Positions 27,429 to 38,400 of a DNA stretch of 62,227 nt are shown piece after piece. The position numbers and the translations under genes were made by a program. How positions within the stretch are numbered: position 1 is the stretch's first letter; the number at the start of each line of letters is the position of its first letter. Under the pieces are notes generated by a model. That model saw nothing but the letters and a program-made list of their open reading frames with translations. It was not told the DNA's origin and did no database searches. The DNA is from a virus, in the IMG/VR virus record IMGVR_UViG_3300011115_000168, positions 1 to 62,227 of that record. One strand, 5' to 3'.

Positions 27429-29546
27429 ATGCCACTACAAAAAGTCATTCTCAAGCCCGGTGTAAATAGGGAGAACACCCGCTACACCAACGAGGGCGGG
27501 TACTACGAATCTGACAAGGTTCGGTTCCGCCAAGGCACGCCTGAGAAAATTGGTGGGTGGCAGCGCATCTCGGCAAATACGTTCAGCGGCCTGTGCCGCT
27601 CTCTGTGGAATTGGATAACGCTGGGTTCGTTAAACCTGCTGGGTGTTGGTACTAACCTCAAGTTCTACATTGAGCGCGGCGGTGCGTACTACGACATCAC
27701 TCCTATCCGTACTACCAACACGCTGACCAACCCGTTTACCACAGCTACGTCTACCAATACAGGCACAACGACTACGGTCTTAGTTACTGACGCTAACGGC
27801 GGGTTCATCAACAACGACTACGTCACTTTCGATGTGGGCGGCGCGGCCTCGGTCACGTTCAACGGCATCACCATCACCACCAATACTGAGTACCAGATTA
27901 CGTACGTAAGCTCCTCGACCTACAACATTACGGTAACCGGCACAGCATCGGCAAGTTCTGCTGGTGGCGGAACCATCTACGCTGTCTACCAAATCAACAC
28001 AGGCCCATCTTATGCGGCTCCTTTGGTTGGATGGGGTTCAAGTACTTGGGGCTCTGGCGCTTGGGGTATTGGTACTGCGTCTACGGACGCTTTGCGCATT
28101 TGGAACCAAGTTAACTGGGGTGAAGACCTTGTGTACGGCCCTCGTGGTGGGCCTTTGTATTACTGGGACGCAGCTAAGAATGTGAACGGCTCCATAGCTA
28201 CGCTGACCATTGCGTCTCCTTGTGTAGTCACAGCCAATGTAAGCCTTGCAGATGGCACACCAATTAGTTTCTCTACTACTGGGTGGTTACCGACTGGGCT
28301 GTTGCCGGGAGTTACGTACTACACTAAATACATATCTGCGTTTACGTTTAATTTAGCAGCCACGTCGGGCGGTGCTTCTATTAATACAAGCGGTACGCAA
28401 TCTGGTACGCAGACCATCAATGCTAACGGGGTACTACTGTCTTCCTTGACCGGCGCGGATGGGTACACCCCGCTGTACCAGAACTACTTTACGGTGTCTG
28501 ATGTCAGCCGGTTCTTACTTGTTTTTGGCACGAACGATTACGGCAGCACTACGCTTGACCCCATGCTTATCCGGTGGTCTGACCAAGAATCGTTGACTAC
28601 GTGGTATCCGGCAGTGACTAACCAAGCGGGCAGTGTGCGCTTGTCCCATGGCTCTAAAATTGTTGTTTCACTGCAAAGCCGTCAGGAGCTTCTGGTCTTC
28701 ACTGACCAAGCCCTTTATTCGCTTCAGTACCTTGGCCCCCCATATGTGTGGGGCACACAACTGCTTGTAGACAATGTATCGATTGCAGGGCCAAATGCAG
28801 CGGCTATTGCTTCGGGTGTTACCTATTGGATGGGCGTAGACAAGTTCTACAAATACGATGGACGGGTTCAAACTTTGCGTTGCGACCTACGTCAGTACAT
28901 CTATAGTGACATCAATACCCTTCAATACGACCAGATATTTGCTGGGACGAATGAGGGCTTCAATGAGGTATGGTGGTTCTATTGCTCACAAAATAGTGTG
29001 GACAGCAGGATTGACCGGTATGTTGTCTACAACTACGCAGAAGATATTTGGTACTACGGGTCTATGGCCCGTACTGCTTGGCTGGATACTGGCTTACGCA
29101 ACTTCCCCATTGCAGCCACATATAGCTACAACATCGTGAACCATGAGTCCGGTGTGGACAACAACGAGACCGCAACCGCACTGCCTATTGAATCATCTAT
29201 TACTACCGCCCAGTACGACATTGGGGATGGGCACAACTTTGCGTTTGTGTACCGCATGATTCCTGACTTGACGTTTCGTGGGTCTACGTCTGGGACTACA
29301 CCACAAGTGACCATGTATCTGCAGGGTCTGAACAACTCGGGCTCTGGCATCACGCAGACCGGCAACGCTAATGTGGTCAACACAGGTTCGGCCCCTTCGG
29401 TCATCAACGTAGATGAATTTACCGGGCAGGTTTATATCCGCGTCCGTGGTCGCCAGATGCAAATGAAGATTACTTCCAACACGCTTGGTACGCAGTGGCA
29501 GCTTGGCGCTCCCCGCGTTGATATCCGTCCTGACGGCAGAAGGTAG
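27429..29546 (+). CDS. Tail nozzle / stabilisation-type protein, 705 aa (putative)
   Basis: Begins MPLQKVILKPGVNRENTRYT, NEGGYYESDKVRFRQGTPEK, IGGWQRISANTFSGLCRSLW, then NLLGVGTNLKFYIERGGAYY. This start is common in large tail proteins of aquatic podoviruses, where it is compared with P22 gp10 or T7 gp12 (tail needle-end or nozzle). The body is beta-rich, with an insert LVGWGSSTWGSGAWGIG like the one at 19851, and repeats of TITTNTEYQITYVSSSTYNI type. C-terminal IRVRGRQMQMKITSNTLGTQ is conserved-looking and basic. A nozzle ring fits the position before the ejection proteins; not proven by sequence. Confidence 0.7.
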   Translation: MPLQKVILKPGVNRENTRYTNEGGYYESDKVRFRQGTPEKIGGWQRISANTFSGLCRSLWNWITLGSLNLLGVGTNLKFYIERGGAYYDITPIRTTNTLTNPFTTATSTNTGTTTTVLVTDANGGFINNDYVTFDVGGAASVTFNGITITTNTEYQITYVSSSTYNITVTGTASASSAGGGTIYAVYQINTGPSYAAPLVGWGSSTWGSGAWGIGTASTDALRIWNQVNWGEDLVYGPRGGPLYYWDAAKNVNGSIATLTIASPCVVTANVSLADGTPISFSTTGWLPTGLLPGVTYYTKYISAFTFNLAATSGGASINTSGTQSGTQTINANGVLLSSLTGADGYTPLYQNYFTVSDVSRFLLVFGTNDYGSTTLDPMLIRWSDQESLTTWYPAVTNQAGSVRLSHGSKIVVSLQSRQELLVFTDQALYSLQYLGPPYVWGTQLLVDNVSIAGPNAAAIASGVTYWMGVDKFYKYDGRVQTLRCDLRQYIYSDINTLQYDQIFAGTNEGFNEVWWFYCSQNSVDSRIDRYVVYNYAEDIWYYGSMARTAWLDTGLRNFPIAATYSYNIVNHESGVDNNETATALPIESSITTAQYDIGDGHNFAFVYRMIPDLTFRGSTSGTTPQVTMYLQGLNNSGSGITQTGNANVVNTGSAPSVINVDEFTGQVYIRVRGRQMQMKITSNTLGTQWQLGAPRVDIRPDGRR

Positions 29547-29548
29547 AC

Positions 29549-29848
29549 ATGGGACAAAAAAACGTAGTCGCGCCCCGGCTTCCTGCTGCCCCGGAAATGT
29601 ATGACCGTCAGGCTATGAATGAGATTTTTCGGGTTCTTTCGATATACTTCAGGCAATTGGACAACAACGGCCCTATAGCTATCAGCACTCAGCGAAATGG
29701 TACAGATGTTGTTGCAGCGTTAAGCGCCCCGCCTACAGGTAATACATCGGTTCCCAGCTTGCCAACGCAGGCAGATTTGGCTAGTTTGCGGGTTGGGGAC
29801 ATCTACTACGACACAAGCGCAAGTAATGTGCTTAAGGTCAAGACGTAA
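29549..29848 (+). CDS. Small structural protein, 99 aa
   Basis: Begins MGQKNVVAPRLPAAPEMYDR, then NEIFRVLSIYFRQLDNNGPI, a Ser/Thr/Pro-rich middle and the beta-rich end LASLRVGDIYYDTSASNVLK. The helix with IYFRQLDNNGP recurs in phages beside tail genes to my memory. Two bases from the previous gene. Probably a linker or tail-associated protein. Confidence 0.78.
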   Translation: MGQKNVVAPRLPAAPEMYDRQAMNEIFRVLSIYFRQLDNNGPIAISTQRNGTDVVAALSAPPTGNTSVPSLPTQADLASLRVGDIYYDTSASNVLKVKT

Positions 29849-29862
29849 GAAAGAGGTAAATT

Positions 29863-32199
29863 ATGGCCTTCGGTTTTGATGATTTTGCAGGTTTATTTGA
29901 CCCCATATCCGACGTACTAGGTACGTCTGGGCGCAAAGGCGTAGGCCTACTCCAACAAGAACCCGAAGACCTTCAACGCGCAGCTATGTTGGCTGCCCTA
30001 GCTGCATCTGGATATGGCATGTTAACTGCCGCTGCCCCCGGAGCCGCTGGGGTTGCCGCCGCTGGAGCCCCCGCTACTCTTGTTACACCCAGCGCCGGTA
30101 TTTTGGCAGCGGCCCCTGAAGCTGCGGCAGTGGTAGCTCCCGAAGTTGCGTCCTTAGGCGCGGAAGAAGCCACTAGACTTGCAATGGAAGAAGCTGCAAA
30201 GGAAGCTGCACAGGAAAGTATTGTGCAATCAGCCAAACTAGACCCTGGTTTGCTACGCGATGTAAGCGCGGATGGTATTCAAACCGCCGACGCAGGTGGC
30301 AATTATCTTGAAACTATACGGGATAAACTTTTTGGCAAACCAGTTGAGTTAGACCCTTCCAAAATGCCACCGGATTATGTGTCGCTTCACGCAGAACAAC
30401 CATTTGCAAGGACTAGCGCTTATGCAGATTTAAATGCAGTGCCTCCCGGCCTAGAAGCTGAAATTAATGCCCAACAAATTGCTGATTATGGAACGCAACC
30501 TATTAGAGGTGGGGCTTCTACTTATTTAGATGAACCAACTGAAGAGTTAATTAAACAAAACACTCCCGAGTACGCTAATTATTTAGACGCAACAAACACT
30601 AGCCGTTATAGAGGCAGTTTTGACGACTATCAAAGAATTAATCTAGAAAATGAGTTTGCTAAAAGGTCCGCCGCTGCGCCGCCTTCTACTATTCAGCATT
30701 TTGATAACCCCGCATCTACTACCCAAAACGTATTCCGGGGTAACCCTGCTGAAGCGGGTTTTCAACCGCCTCAAGTAACAAGAGGTGGGTACTTCAACAA
30801 CGGTATCAATGGTGAATACACCGATACGCTGACTCCATTTGAGCGGGGGATGGATACTGCTGGAAGATACTTTGATAAAACAACAGACTACATAGAGAAG
30901 AATCCCTATAAATCTGCTGGCCTAGCTTATTTTGGTGCATCTAAACTGGGGCTGCTTGATCCACCTAAGCAAGAACCCATTGCGGACAATTACAAGAACC
31001 CGTACACCATGACTGGGTTCCGTCGGTCTTCGCCTAGTCCGTCTGCTTATCAGTACAAGCCCCGCTATGCCCAAGGTGGTATTGCCAGCGTACAAGGCTA
31101 CGCAAAGGGCGGACGGTCTAAGGCTGAGTCGGCGATGGACTTCTACGATGCCATGAACCCCCAGCAGGAAGCGCCACCTCTCAGGCACGGTGACCCCGGC
31201 ATTTACTATGACATGGACCCAGACACGCGGTATCTAGACCCAATGGAAGCCGCCATGGTGCGCATGTCCAAGCTCAACAGCCGTACCAACGTGCAGGCTC
31301 CTACTATGGCTCCGTCTAGGCGCATGGGTGAGTTGGACTTCAAACCCGTTGCCGCTGCGCAAGGCGGGATCATGGGCTACGCTAGTGGTGGAGATGTCCC
31401 TATTGAGGAAAATCAGTTCAATAAGCTAACTGGGCGTGGTAATGGTAGGCCTGAGGATCACAACCCTGCGTGGACTAATGCTACTCCAGCAGAAAAAGCT
31501 GCTTATTACAAAGAACGCCCAATGCAAGGAGCTTTTAATCGTGTTTTGTACCAAGGATTGAAATTTGCGCCTTTTATTGGCCCAACATTACGCCTTCAAG
31601 AAATGACAAACCCTGAGTTTGTAGCTAACCAACAAGCTATATGGAATGGGTATGACCCCGCTGCATTTGCGGAAGGCCCTCCAGACCCAAATTTCAACGG
31701 TCAAGCAGCCGCAGCAGCACGTCAAGAAGGTCAAATAGCGGCAGTAAATGCGGCAAATGCAGCGGGTGCAGGGTTGGCAGCTAATCCTATGAGTACAGAC
31801 CCCTCACAACGAGGTGGCGGTGGTGGCGGTGGTGGGGCTAGTAATAGCAATCCGGGAGACACCGGTAGAGGTGGTGGCGGCGCGCATTTAGCTCAAGGCG
31901 GTGGCATCATGGGGTACAACCTCGGTGGCTATGCTTCTGGGGGAAACCCTAGGTTACTTCGTGGGCCCGGAGATGGCATGAGTGACCACATCCCTGCTAC
32001 CATCAACAATCGCCAACCAGCACGCTTAGCCGACGGAGAGTACGTAATCACTGCGGATGTGGTGTCACATCTGGGCAATGGCTCAACCGAAGCGGGTGCA
32101 AGACAACTAGATGCAATGATGAAACGAATTCGCAAAGGTCGGACGGGCACTCCTAAACAGGGTAAGCAGATTAACCCTCGTAAGTACTTGCCTGCATGA
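29863..32199 (+). CDS. Internal virion / ejection-type protein with GG motifs, 778 aa
   Basis: An Ala-rich hydrophobic start (AAMLAALAASGYGMLTAAAP to about residue 110) could insert into membranes. The middle is polar and repetitive, and the C-terminal half carries recurring Gly-Gly motifs: ARYAQGGIASVQGYAKGGRS (shown as YAQGGIASVQGYAKGG), AAQGGIMGYASGGD, AQGGGIMGYNLGGYASGG. The C-terminus GDGMSDHIPATINNRQPARL, ADGEYVITADVVSHLGNGST and MMKRIRKGRTGTPKQGKQIN is a conserved unit of aquatic phage virion proteins. Place and length suggest a protein that leaves with the DNA. Confidence 0.65.
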   Translation: MAFGFDDFAGLFDPISDVLGTSGRKGVGLLQQEPEDLQRAAMLAALAASGYGMLTAAAPGAAGVAAAGAPATLVTPSAGILAAAPEAAAVVAPEVASLGAEEATRLAMEEAAKEAAQESIVQSAKLDPGLLRDVSADGIQTADAGGNYLETIRDKLFGKPVELDPSKMPPDYVSLHAEQPFARTSAYADLNAVPPGLEAEINAQQIADYGTQPIRGGASTYLDEPTEELIKQNTPEYANYLDATNTSRYRGSFDDYQRINLENEFAKRSAAAPPSTIQHFDNPASTTQNVFRGNPAEAGFQPPQVTRGGYFNNGINGEYTDTLTPFERGMDTAGRYFDKTTDYIEKNPYKSAGLAYFGASKLGLLDPPKQEPIADNYKNPYTMTGFRRSSPSPSAYQYKPRYAQGGIASVQGYAKGGRSKAESAMDFYDAMNPQQEAPPLRHGDPGIYYDMDPDTRYLDPMEAAMVRMSKLNSRTNVQAPTMAPSRRMGELDFKPVAAAQGGIMGYASGGDVPIEENQFNKLTGRGNGRPEDHNPAWTNATPAEKAAYYKERPMQGAFNRVLYQGLKFAPFIGPTLRLQEMTNPEFVANQQAIWNGYDPAAFAEGPPDPNFNGQAAAAARQEGQIAAVNAANAAGAGLAANPMSTDPSQRGGGGGGGGASNSNPGDTGRGGGGAHLAQGGGIMGYNLGGYASGGNPRLLRGPGDGMSDHIPATINNRQPARLADGEYVITADVVSHLGNGSTEAGARQLDAMMKRIRKGRTGTPKQGKQINPRKYLPA

Positions 32200-32627
32200 T
32201 TGAAGTCTCGATGGTTCCTAGGGAGTACATAGATACTTGTTGGGACAAAGTTGAGGCGTATTTAGAAAAAGCAGCCGAGCACACGCACGGGCGCTTTACA
32301 GTTGACGACATCTATAATTCCATTATTGGTTATGACCATGACCTGTGGGTGGCTTATGACGGTGTTGATATAAAAGGCGCTGTAGTCACTAATTTTGCCG
32401 TGTATCCACGCAGCAAGTACTTGACGATGCAGTTTTGTGGTGGTGTAGAGCTAAAGAGTTGGAAAGACCCTATGCTGAGCTTGCTGAGACGTTACGCTAA
32501 AGACATGGGATGCGACGGCATCGAGTCCACAGCACGCCGGGGCTGGGCTAAAGTCTTTCAAGACGACGGATACAAAGGTACTTGGGTTACTTTCCAACTG
32601 CCTCTTGAAGGAGTAAATCATGGGTAA
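32196..32627 (+). CDS. GNAT-fold-like protein in the ejection gene cluster, 143 aa
   Basis: Begins MIEVSMVPREYIDTCWDKVE; an internal ATG at 32211 is an alternative start. The order VAYDGVDIKGAVVTNFAVYP, then KYLTMQFCGGVELKSWKDPM and LLRRYAKDMGCDGIESTARR, GWAKVFQDDGYKGTWVTFQL looks like the acetyltransferase (GNAT) fold with strands 2-5 and helix 3; a tight R-x-G-W-A-K motif is in the place of acyl-CoA-proximal residues, but the classical Q/R-x-x-G-x-G/A loop is not clear. Proteins of this type occur in the place of T7 gp13 in aquatic podoviruses. Enzymatic activity is uncertain. Confidence 0.65.
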   Translation: MIEVSMVPREYIDTCWDKVEAYLEKAAEHTHGRFTVDDIYNSIIGYDHDLWVAYDGVDIKGAVVTNFAVYPRSKYLTMQFCGGVELKSWKDPMLSLLRRYAKDMGCDGIESTARRGWAKVFQDDGYKGTWVTFQLPLEGVNHG

Positions 32628-35475
32628 AGGCAGCAGTGGCGGTGGGCAACCCACGCAGACTAGCAGTAATGTAACGAACACCAACGTACCTGAGTACGCA
32701 CGTCCGTATGTGGAGAACATGCTGTCGGCAACTCAAAGCCAACTGTTCAAGATGGATGGGAGCAATATAAGTGGCTTCCAACCCTACAAAGCATACGGCG
32801 GTACATACGACGAAGCTGGCAACCAAACAGCCTACGATCCTAGCAAAGCAATTGCTGGATTTAGCCCCCTGCAACAAAGGGCTATGGACATGTCTAGTGG
32901 GCCTGAGGGGTTTGCACAGAATGTGGGCGGCTACATGTCGCCCTACATGCAGAACGTAACGGACATTCAGAAACGTGAAGCCGCCCGTCAGTCGGGCATT
33001 CAAGGAATTCAACAACAAGCCCAAGCTACTCAGGCCGGTGCGTTTGGCGGTAGCCGTGATGCTATTCAACGCGCAGAACGCGAACGCAATCTTGCCCAGC
33101 AGATGGGTGATATTCAAGCGCAGGGTTCACAAGCTGCGTTTGCCAATGCACAAAATCAGTTCAATACCAACCTTGGGCAGATGAGCGCTGCTGGCGCACT
33201 CCAGCAGCAGAACCAACAGCAGGCTATTAATCAGTCCATGCAGGACTACGCCAACGCACAGCAGTACCCGTTGATGCAGTTGGGCACAATGTCTAACATG
33301 CTACGTGGCCTGCCCATGCAGGCTCAGACTACCCAGCAGTACCAAGCACAAGCTAACCCCATCACGCAGGGCATTGGTGCTATTGGCTCACTAGGCTCCT
33401 TAGCGCAAGTGAAAGCTGAAGGCGGTGCTGTTCGTAGCATGGCCTCAGGTGGCATTACGTCCATCCCCCGCTATGACGTTGGCGGCGCGGTAGTGAGCCA
33501 ACTTGCAACCATGCCCGATGAGGCGTTGAAGAAAGAGGCTATGGAGTCTCCTAGCCCCCGTGTTCGTGAGATGGCTGCAGCGATCCTCAAGCAACGCCAA
33601 GCTGGCCTAAATGCAGAGCCACAGATGGAAACTGCTCCTCAAGGCGTGGGCCCCATGGGTGTGGACTACAACGCCAACTACGCTGGCGGTGGCATCATTG
33701 CGTTTGCTGATGGCAAGAAAGTCGATGCAGAAGAGGCAGCGCGTTTGGCTAAGCAAACGGAGATGTACATAGCAGGGGCCAAACTAGCCGCTGATCAACG
33801 CGACGCTGATAGGTTAGAAGCCCTAGCCAAACAACCTGCTTCTAAAGGTATTCCCGCACTTCTTGATCGAAATGCCCCTGCATATACAAGCGCTAGCGCT
33901 GCAGCACCGGGTCAAACTCTTATTCAGCGTCAACCTAATGAGTCCTTTGAACAGTTTAGGCAGCGGGAAATTCAAGCACAAACTGCTGCCCAAGCGCAAA
34001 GAGCTTTAGCGTTACAAGATCAAACTGAGAAAGAACGCCTTGCAGAACTAGCTAAACGCAGAGAAGCAGGGCAGATACCCGCTCCAAGTCCTTTTGTAGA
34101 TGCTACTAAACTTCCTGATGTTGGTTCAGCACGTAAGAAGACTCTATCGCAAGACGAAATGCGGGCAGCGGCAGCAAATACAGCGAATAGCAGTGGCATA
34201 AAACCCTATGTTGGCCCAAGCGGTAAAGCTTCAGAAATCTCTACTCTGCTGCAAGGGGGCCGTGAGCCTATTGGCATAGATAGCGTAGGTACTACTGCTG
34301 AGAAACGCGCCCCCGTTGTTACTGAAAAACGCGCCCCTGTTGTAGTTAAAGAAGCCGCCGCCCCAGTTGTTGTAGCTAAAGCTCCTCCCGCGCTTCTTGA
34401 TAGAAATGCTCCGCCCTATACAGGCGTGGCTGTTGAAGCTGCGCCTACGGGGATTGCTGCTGTTGATCCGTTGGCTGATTCAAGGGCGACTCTTAAAACT
34501 CTTCAATCCGAAGCTAACAAGACTCAAGAACAAATCTACAAAGAAAACCAAGCGGCGTTGAAAGCGCAAGGGCTTGACACCTCTGAGGCACGCGACCAAT
34601 ACATGAAGGCTCAGCAAGCCCAACGCGCTGAGACCGAGAAGAGCTTCCAGAACCGTGAGTACCTGCGCCGCGCTGCGTTCTTTGCTAAGTGGGGTTCTAC
34701 GCCCGGTAACACTCTGGTTGCTGGCATGTCGGCATTGAAAGAAACAATTCCTGATGTTATCCAAGACGCCACGGAAAAACGTGCGGCGTTGCAACTGGCA
34801 GATAAAGCTATCTACGAATTGGGCGAAGCCGTCCGGTTGGAGAAGCTTGGCATGTGGGAGAAAGCTGCTGCACAAAAACTTAAAGCAGCCGAAACTGCAG
34901 CTACCTTGCAAGGCCAGATCACGCAAGCTTCGGCAAGCATTGAAGGTCATAGGATTAGCGCTAAGGGCACGACTGACGCTGCTGGCATACGCGCAGCGTC
35001 GGATGAGAAAACCACCGAAATGACTGCCTCTGCTACTAGATATTCTGCTGACCAACGTCTGGCGGCTGAAAAACTTTCTTCAGCAGCTTCTGCAAGGGCT
35101 ACAGCAGAGGCAGCGGCTGGTCGCCTAAATAAAGTTCAATTTGAGGCTATCAATAGAGCAGCGGAAAAACTTAACCGCCTACCTAGTGAAATTGAAGCAG
35201 TACACAGTAAAAACCCTGATTATGTGGCTGCTGTCAAAGCCAAAGCTACGGCAGAGCGGGTGCTTGCTAATAACCCTGACAGCGCGCCAATGAAAGCGCA
35301 ACTAGCTAACGCACAGAAAGTGATTAGCGGATTTACGGCAGGTGATAACAAGATACTTGGCGAAGCTAGACAAAGGCTAGAGGCGATGGAAAAACGCTAC
35401 TATGGCCCTGACTATGTTGCTAGCCCTGCTGCTTCTGCAGATGCTGACCCCCTAGGACTCAGAAAGTCTAAATAA
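32620..35475 (+). CDS. Internal virion / ejection-type protein, 951 aa
   Basis: Begins MGKGSSGGGQPTQTSSNVTN; then PEYARPYVENMLSATQSQLF, a Gln/Ala-rich helical region (about 110-245; QQQAQATQAGAFGGSRDAIQ), GG motifs (AEGGAVRSMASGGITSIPRY, YAGGGIIAFADGKK), and a C-terminal half of long helices (about 580-930). The opening unit with 'YARPYVEN(M)L' and 'GAFGGSRxAxxxAE' is common in proteins of podovirus ejection cores, analogous to T7 gp15. Predominantly helical, without enzymatic motifs that I can see. Overlaps neighbours by eight bases and one base. Confidence 0.7.
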   Translation: MGKGSSGGGQPTQTSSNVTNTNVPEYARPYVENMLSATQSQLFKMDGSNISGFQPYKAYGGTYDEAGNQTAYDPSKAIAGFSPLQQRAMDMSSGPEGFAQNVGGYMSPYMQNVTDIQKREAARQSGIQGIQQQAQATQAGAFGGSRDAIQRAERERNLAQQMGDIQAQGSQAAFANAQNQFNTNLGQMSAAGALQQQNQQQAINQSMQDYANAQQYPLMQLGTMSNMLRGLPMQAQTTQQYQAQANPITQGIGAIGSLGSLAQVKAEGGAVRSMASGGITSIPRYDVGGAVVSQLATMPDEALKKEAMESPSPRVREMAAAILKQRQAGLNAEPQMETAPQGVGPMGVDYNANYAGGGIIAFADGKKVDAEEAARLAKQTEMYIAGAKLAADQRDADRLEALAKQPASKGIPALLDRNAPAYTSASAAAPGQTLIQRQPNESFEQFRQREIQAQTAAQAQRALALQDQTEKERLAELAKRREAGQIPAPSPFVDATKLPDVGSARKKTLSQDEMRAAAANTANSSGIKPYVGPSGKASEISTLLQGGREPIGIDSVGTTAEKRAPVVTEKRAPVVVKEAAAPVVVAKAPPALLDRNAPPYTGVAVEAAPTGIAAVDPLADSRATLKTLQSEANKTQEQIYKENQAALKAQGLDTSEARDQYMKAQQAQRAETEKSFQNREYLRRAAFFAKWGSTPGNTLVAGMSALKETIPDVIQDATEKRAALQLADKAIYELGEAVRLEKLGMWEKAAAQKLKAAETAATLQGQITQASASIEGHRISAKGTTDAAGIRAASDEKTTEMTASATRYSADQRLAAEKLSSAASARATAEAAAGRLNKVQFEAINRAAEKLNRLPSEIEAVHSKNPDYVAAVKAKATAERVLANNPDSAPMKAQLANAQKVISGFTAGDNKILGEARQRLEAMEKRYYGPDYVASPAASADADPLGLRKSK

Positions 35476-38400
35476 TGAACATCCAAGATATTCGGCAAAA
35501 GTACCCCCAGTACAACGACCTGTCGGATAAAGACCTTGTTGATGGGCTGCATGGTAAGTTCTATTCTGATATACCCGTCAATGATTTCTACCAGAAGGTA
35601 GGGTTCCAAGCTACGCCTGTGCAGCAGGGGGCAAAGGTCCTTCCTGACACAGACACGTCCAGTGATTTCATGCGGGGGATTAAAAACTACCCCGGACAGT
35701 TTGAGTCAATAGTTGGAGCAGGGCAAGCCCTAACAGGTTTAGCCGCCAAGAAACTGGGCTTTGAAGACACCGGTAAGAGCCTTATCCAAAAAGGTCTGGG
35801 CAAAATTGAAGAAGGTGAAGGCAGGACTGTATCTAAGAAGTCGGATGAGTTCACTACTGCTTGGGAAAAAGGCATTGGCACAGTCCTAACAGACTGGTTG
35901 CCGTATCAGGTTGGCACGGGCGCAGCTAACATCGCAGAATCTCTTGCTTTTGCGGGGCTTGGCGCTGGCGTAGGCGCGGTTACAGGGTTTGGTGCTGGCG
36001 CAGTTCCCGGCGCGGCGGCTGGCTTTGTGTCTAAGACCCTCGTGAAGCAGGGCATCAAAGAAGCTGCTGAAAAAGTCCTCAAAGAAGAGGGCAAAGAAGC
36101 TGCGCAAGCATTTGTTGAGAACGAGGCTAAAAAAGTCATTGTTGCAACGGCTGGCAAAGAAGCGTTTGAGAAAGGTGCTACTGAGTACGCCAAGGCTGGG
36201 GCTAAGAAGGTCGGCTCTTATGCTGGTACAGGGGTTCAGGCTGGCATTCATGGCGCTGGTGAAGTTGGTGGGCGCGCTATCCAAGAAGGTCAACAACGTG
36301 GTGAGACCATAGAAGACATTGACCTTGGTCGTGTACTTCCTATGGCAACAGTGCATGCCGTTGCGGACTTTGTAAATGACCGTATTGGGCTTGGTGCGCT
36401 CAAAATTGGTGACACAGCTTCTAAGTCCCTTATTGCTGAGATAGCTAAACGTGTTGGTATGACTGGGCTTAAAGAGACCGGTGGGGAAGAAGTCCAAGCC
36501 ATTGCAGAACGCTATGGCGCTAAGCTGTCCCTGACCGATGCAGAGGCACTCAAAGAGTACGTCAACACCGCCGCCGCTTCGTTTGCTATGGCAGTGGCTC
36601 CCGGCACGATTGGTGGAGTTAGAACCCACCTTGCCCAACAAGCACGACTCCAGCCCCCTACCGGTACAGAAGGCACGCAGACTGAGGCAGAAAAGAAAGC
36701 TGCAGCGGGTGCGCCCGCTATGACTGATGAAGAGTTCAACAAGCGGATGGAGGAGATTAAAGCCGCCAAAGTTGTTGAACCAGCCAAAGAAACTGCTACT
36801 ACAGATGTCCCCGACCTAAAAGGAACTACCGATGGCACTCAAGCCGCTCAAGCCCAGCAAACAGAAACGCAAAAACAAGAGACAACCTCAGCCGCAGATG
36901 TAGCTGCGCAAAAAACAGAGTCAATTCGCACTGCTATTGATGGAGCTATCAAGCAGGGGTACTCCCCTGACCAAGCGTATGAAGAACTGTTTAAAAATGT
37001 TGTTGACAAAGAGACCCTTACTGCGGCTAGAGAATATGCAGACAGCTTAAAACCCGTTGTTGCGCCAGAAGTCCAAGCAGAGATTAACCGGCGGCAGGCC
37101 AAGATAGATGAGCTAAGAGAAAACGGCGCTGCTGATGCGCGCATTAAAAAAGCTGAGGATGGCCTCAATACGTACAAAGCAAGCGTAGGCATTGAGGGGC
37201 CAGTGTTAAGCGCTAAGGCTAAGTTAACCCCTGCACAGGAACAAGAGGCTAAAGACACTGCTTTAAAGGACAGGGCTGAAGAAAAAACACGCCAAGCAGA
37301 TTTGAAAGAATCACTTGCTAGGTCAGAGCCTAGGTATGAACAAAAAAATATTCCTGAAAATGCTGAAGAGCTCTATAACGATACGCGGGAAACCGTAAAT
37401 GAAAAAATAAATGTAGACAATGAAAAGCGTGCGGAGTTAGTCAAACAACATGACGAGCTTGCTCAACAGTTAAAAGCAATTGAAGCTGAACGCGAAGCAT
37501 TGGATGCTAAGAGTGATGAAGCAAACAAGCAATTTACAACTGCAAAAAATGCTGCTGCTAGAGAAACAGCTAAGGCTCAAGAAGATGAATTTTTAAATCA
37601 AGCTGATGCATTAGCTAAGCAAGAAGCTGCTATCAATGAAAAATTAAAAAGCGCTGCGCAATCTTTGCAAGACCATGGTGTTGCGCAAAATTCTATGCCT
37701 GAGTGGTACAAGCTGACCAGCGATGAGAAAGACTTGTACTTTGGCTATATCAGCCGTAATACGCTTGAAGAGCATGGTAAAGCAGCACAAGCATTGCGTG
37801 AATACAGAAAGCAGAAGGGCTCCCGTGAAGGTGGCTATGGCAAGAAAAAAATGTCTGCCACGGAGCATCGGATAGCCCTTGCTTATGAAGATAACCGTGA
37901 GCATTACAGCAAACTGTTTCCAGTTAAATTTCCTCGTTGGAATGACCTGTCTGATACAGCAAAAGGTATTTTTCTACAAAAAGTAGTACAGACTACAGTA
38001 GACCCAATTACGGGTAAGACCACATACAAATACACTGGCGCTGGGCTACAGCAGGATGCGGCCTTTGCTGAACTTGGCGTTCACTTGCTTAGTGAAAAAG
38101 GCGGGATGGACAAAACCACCCGTGTTAAAGCTGAAGAGAATTTCAAGAAAATTCAACGGCGGATAGCTGAAGAAACTAAGCTCTATGAAGAGCGCAAAGC
38201 TAAGCATGAACGTGATCAGCAGCGTTGGCAGCAGATCATGGGTATATCTAATGAAGGCGTACCGGGTACTAGCTATGCCCGTCCATCCATACTACCTAGT
38301 CGTGTAGTGCAGATGATTAAAAGCAATAACCTCAAAGGCGTATTGCAATACCTACGCTTTTTGGGCGAGGTAAAGACTGACAATAAACCAGCTTCATTTA

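Noticed and set aside
35886-36641. A 251-codon frame antisense to the giant ejection gene
   Set aside because: Cys/Phe/Ser-rich product without a start signal; a shadow of the Ala/Lys/Glu-rich coding strand.
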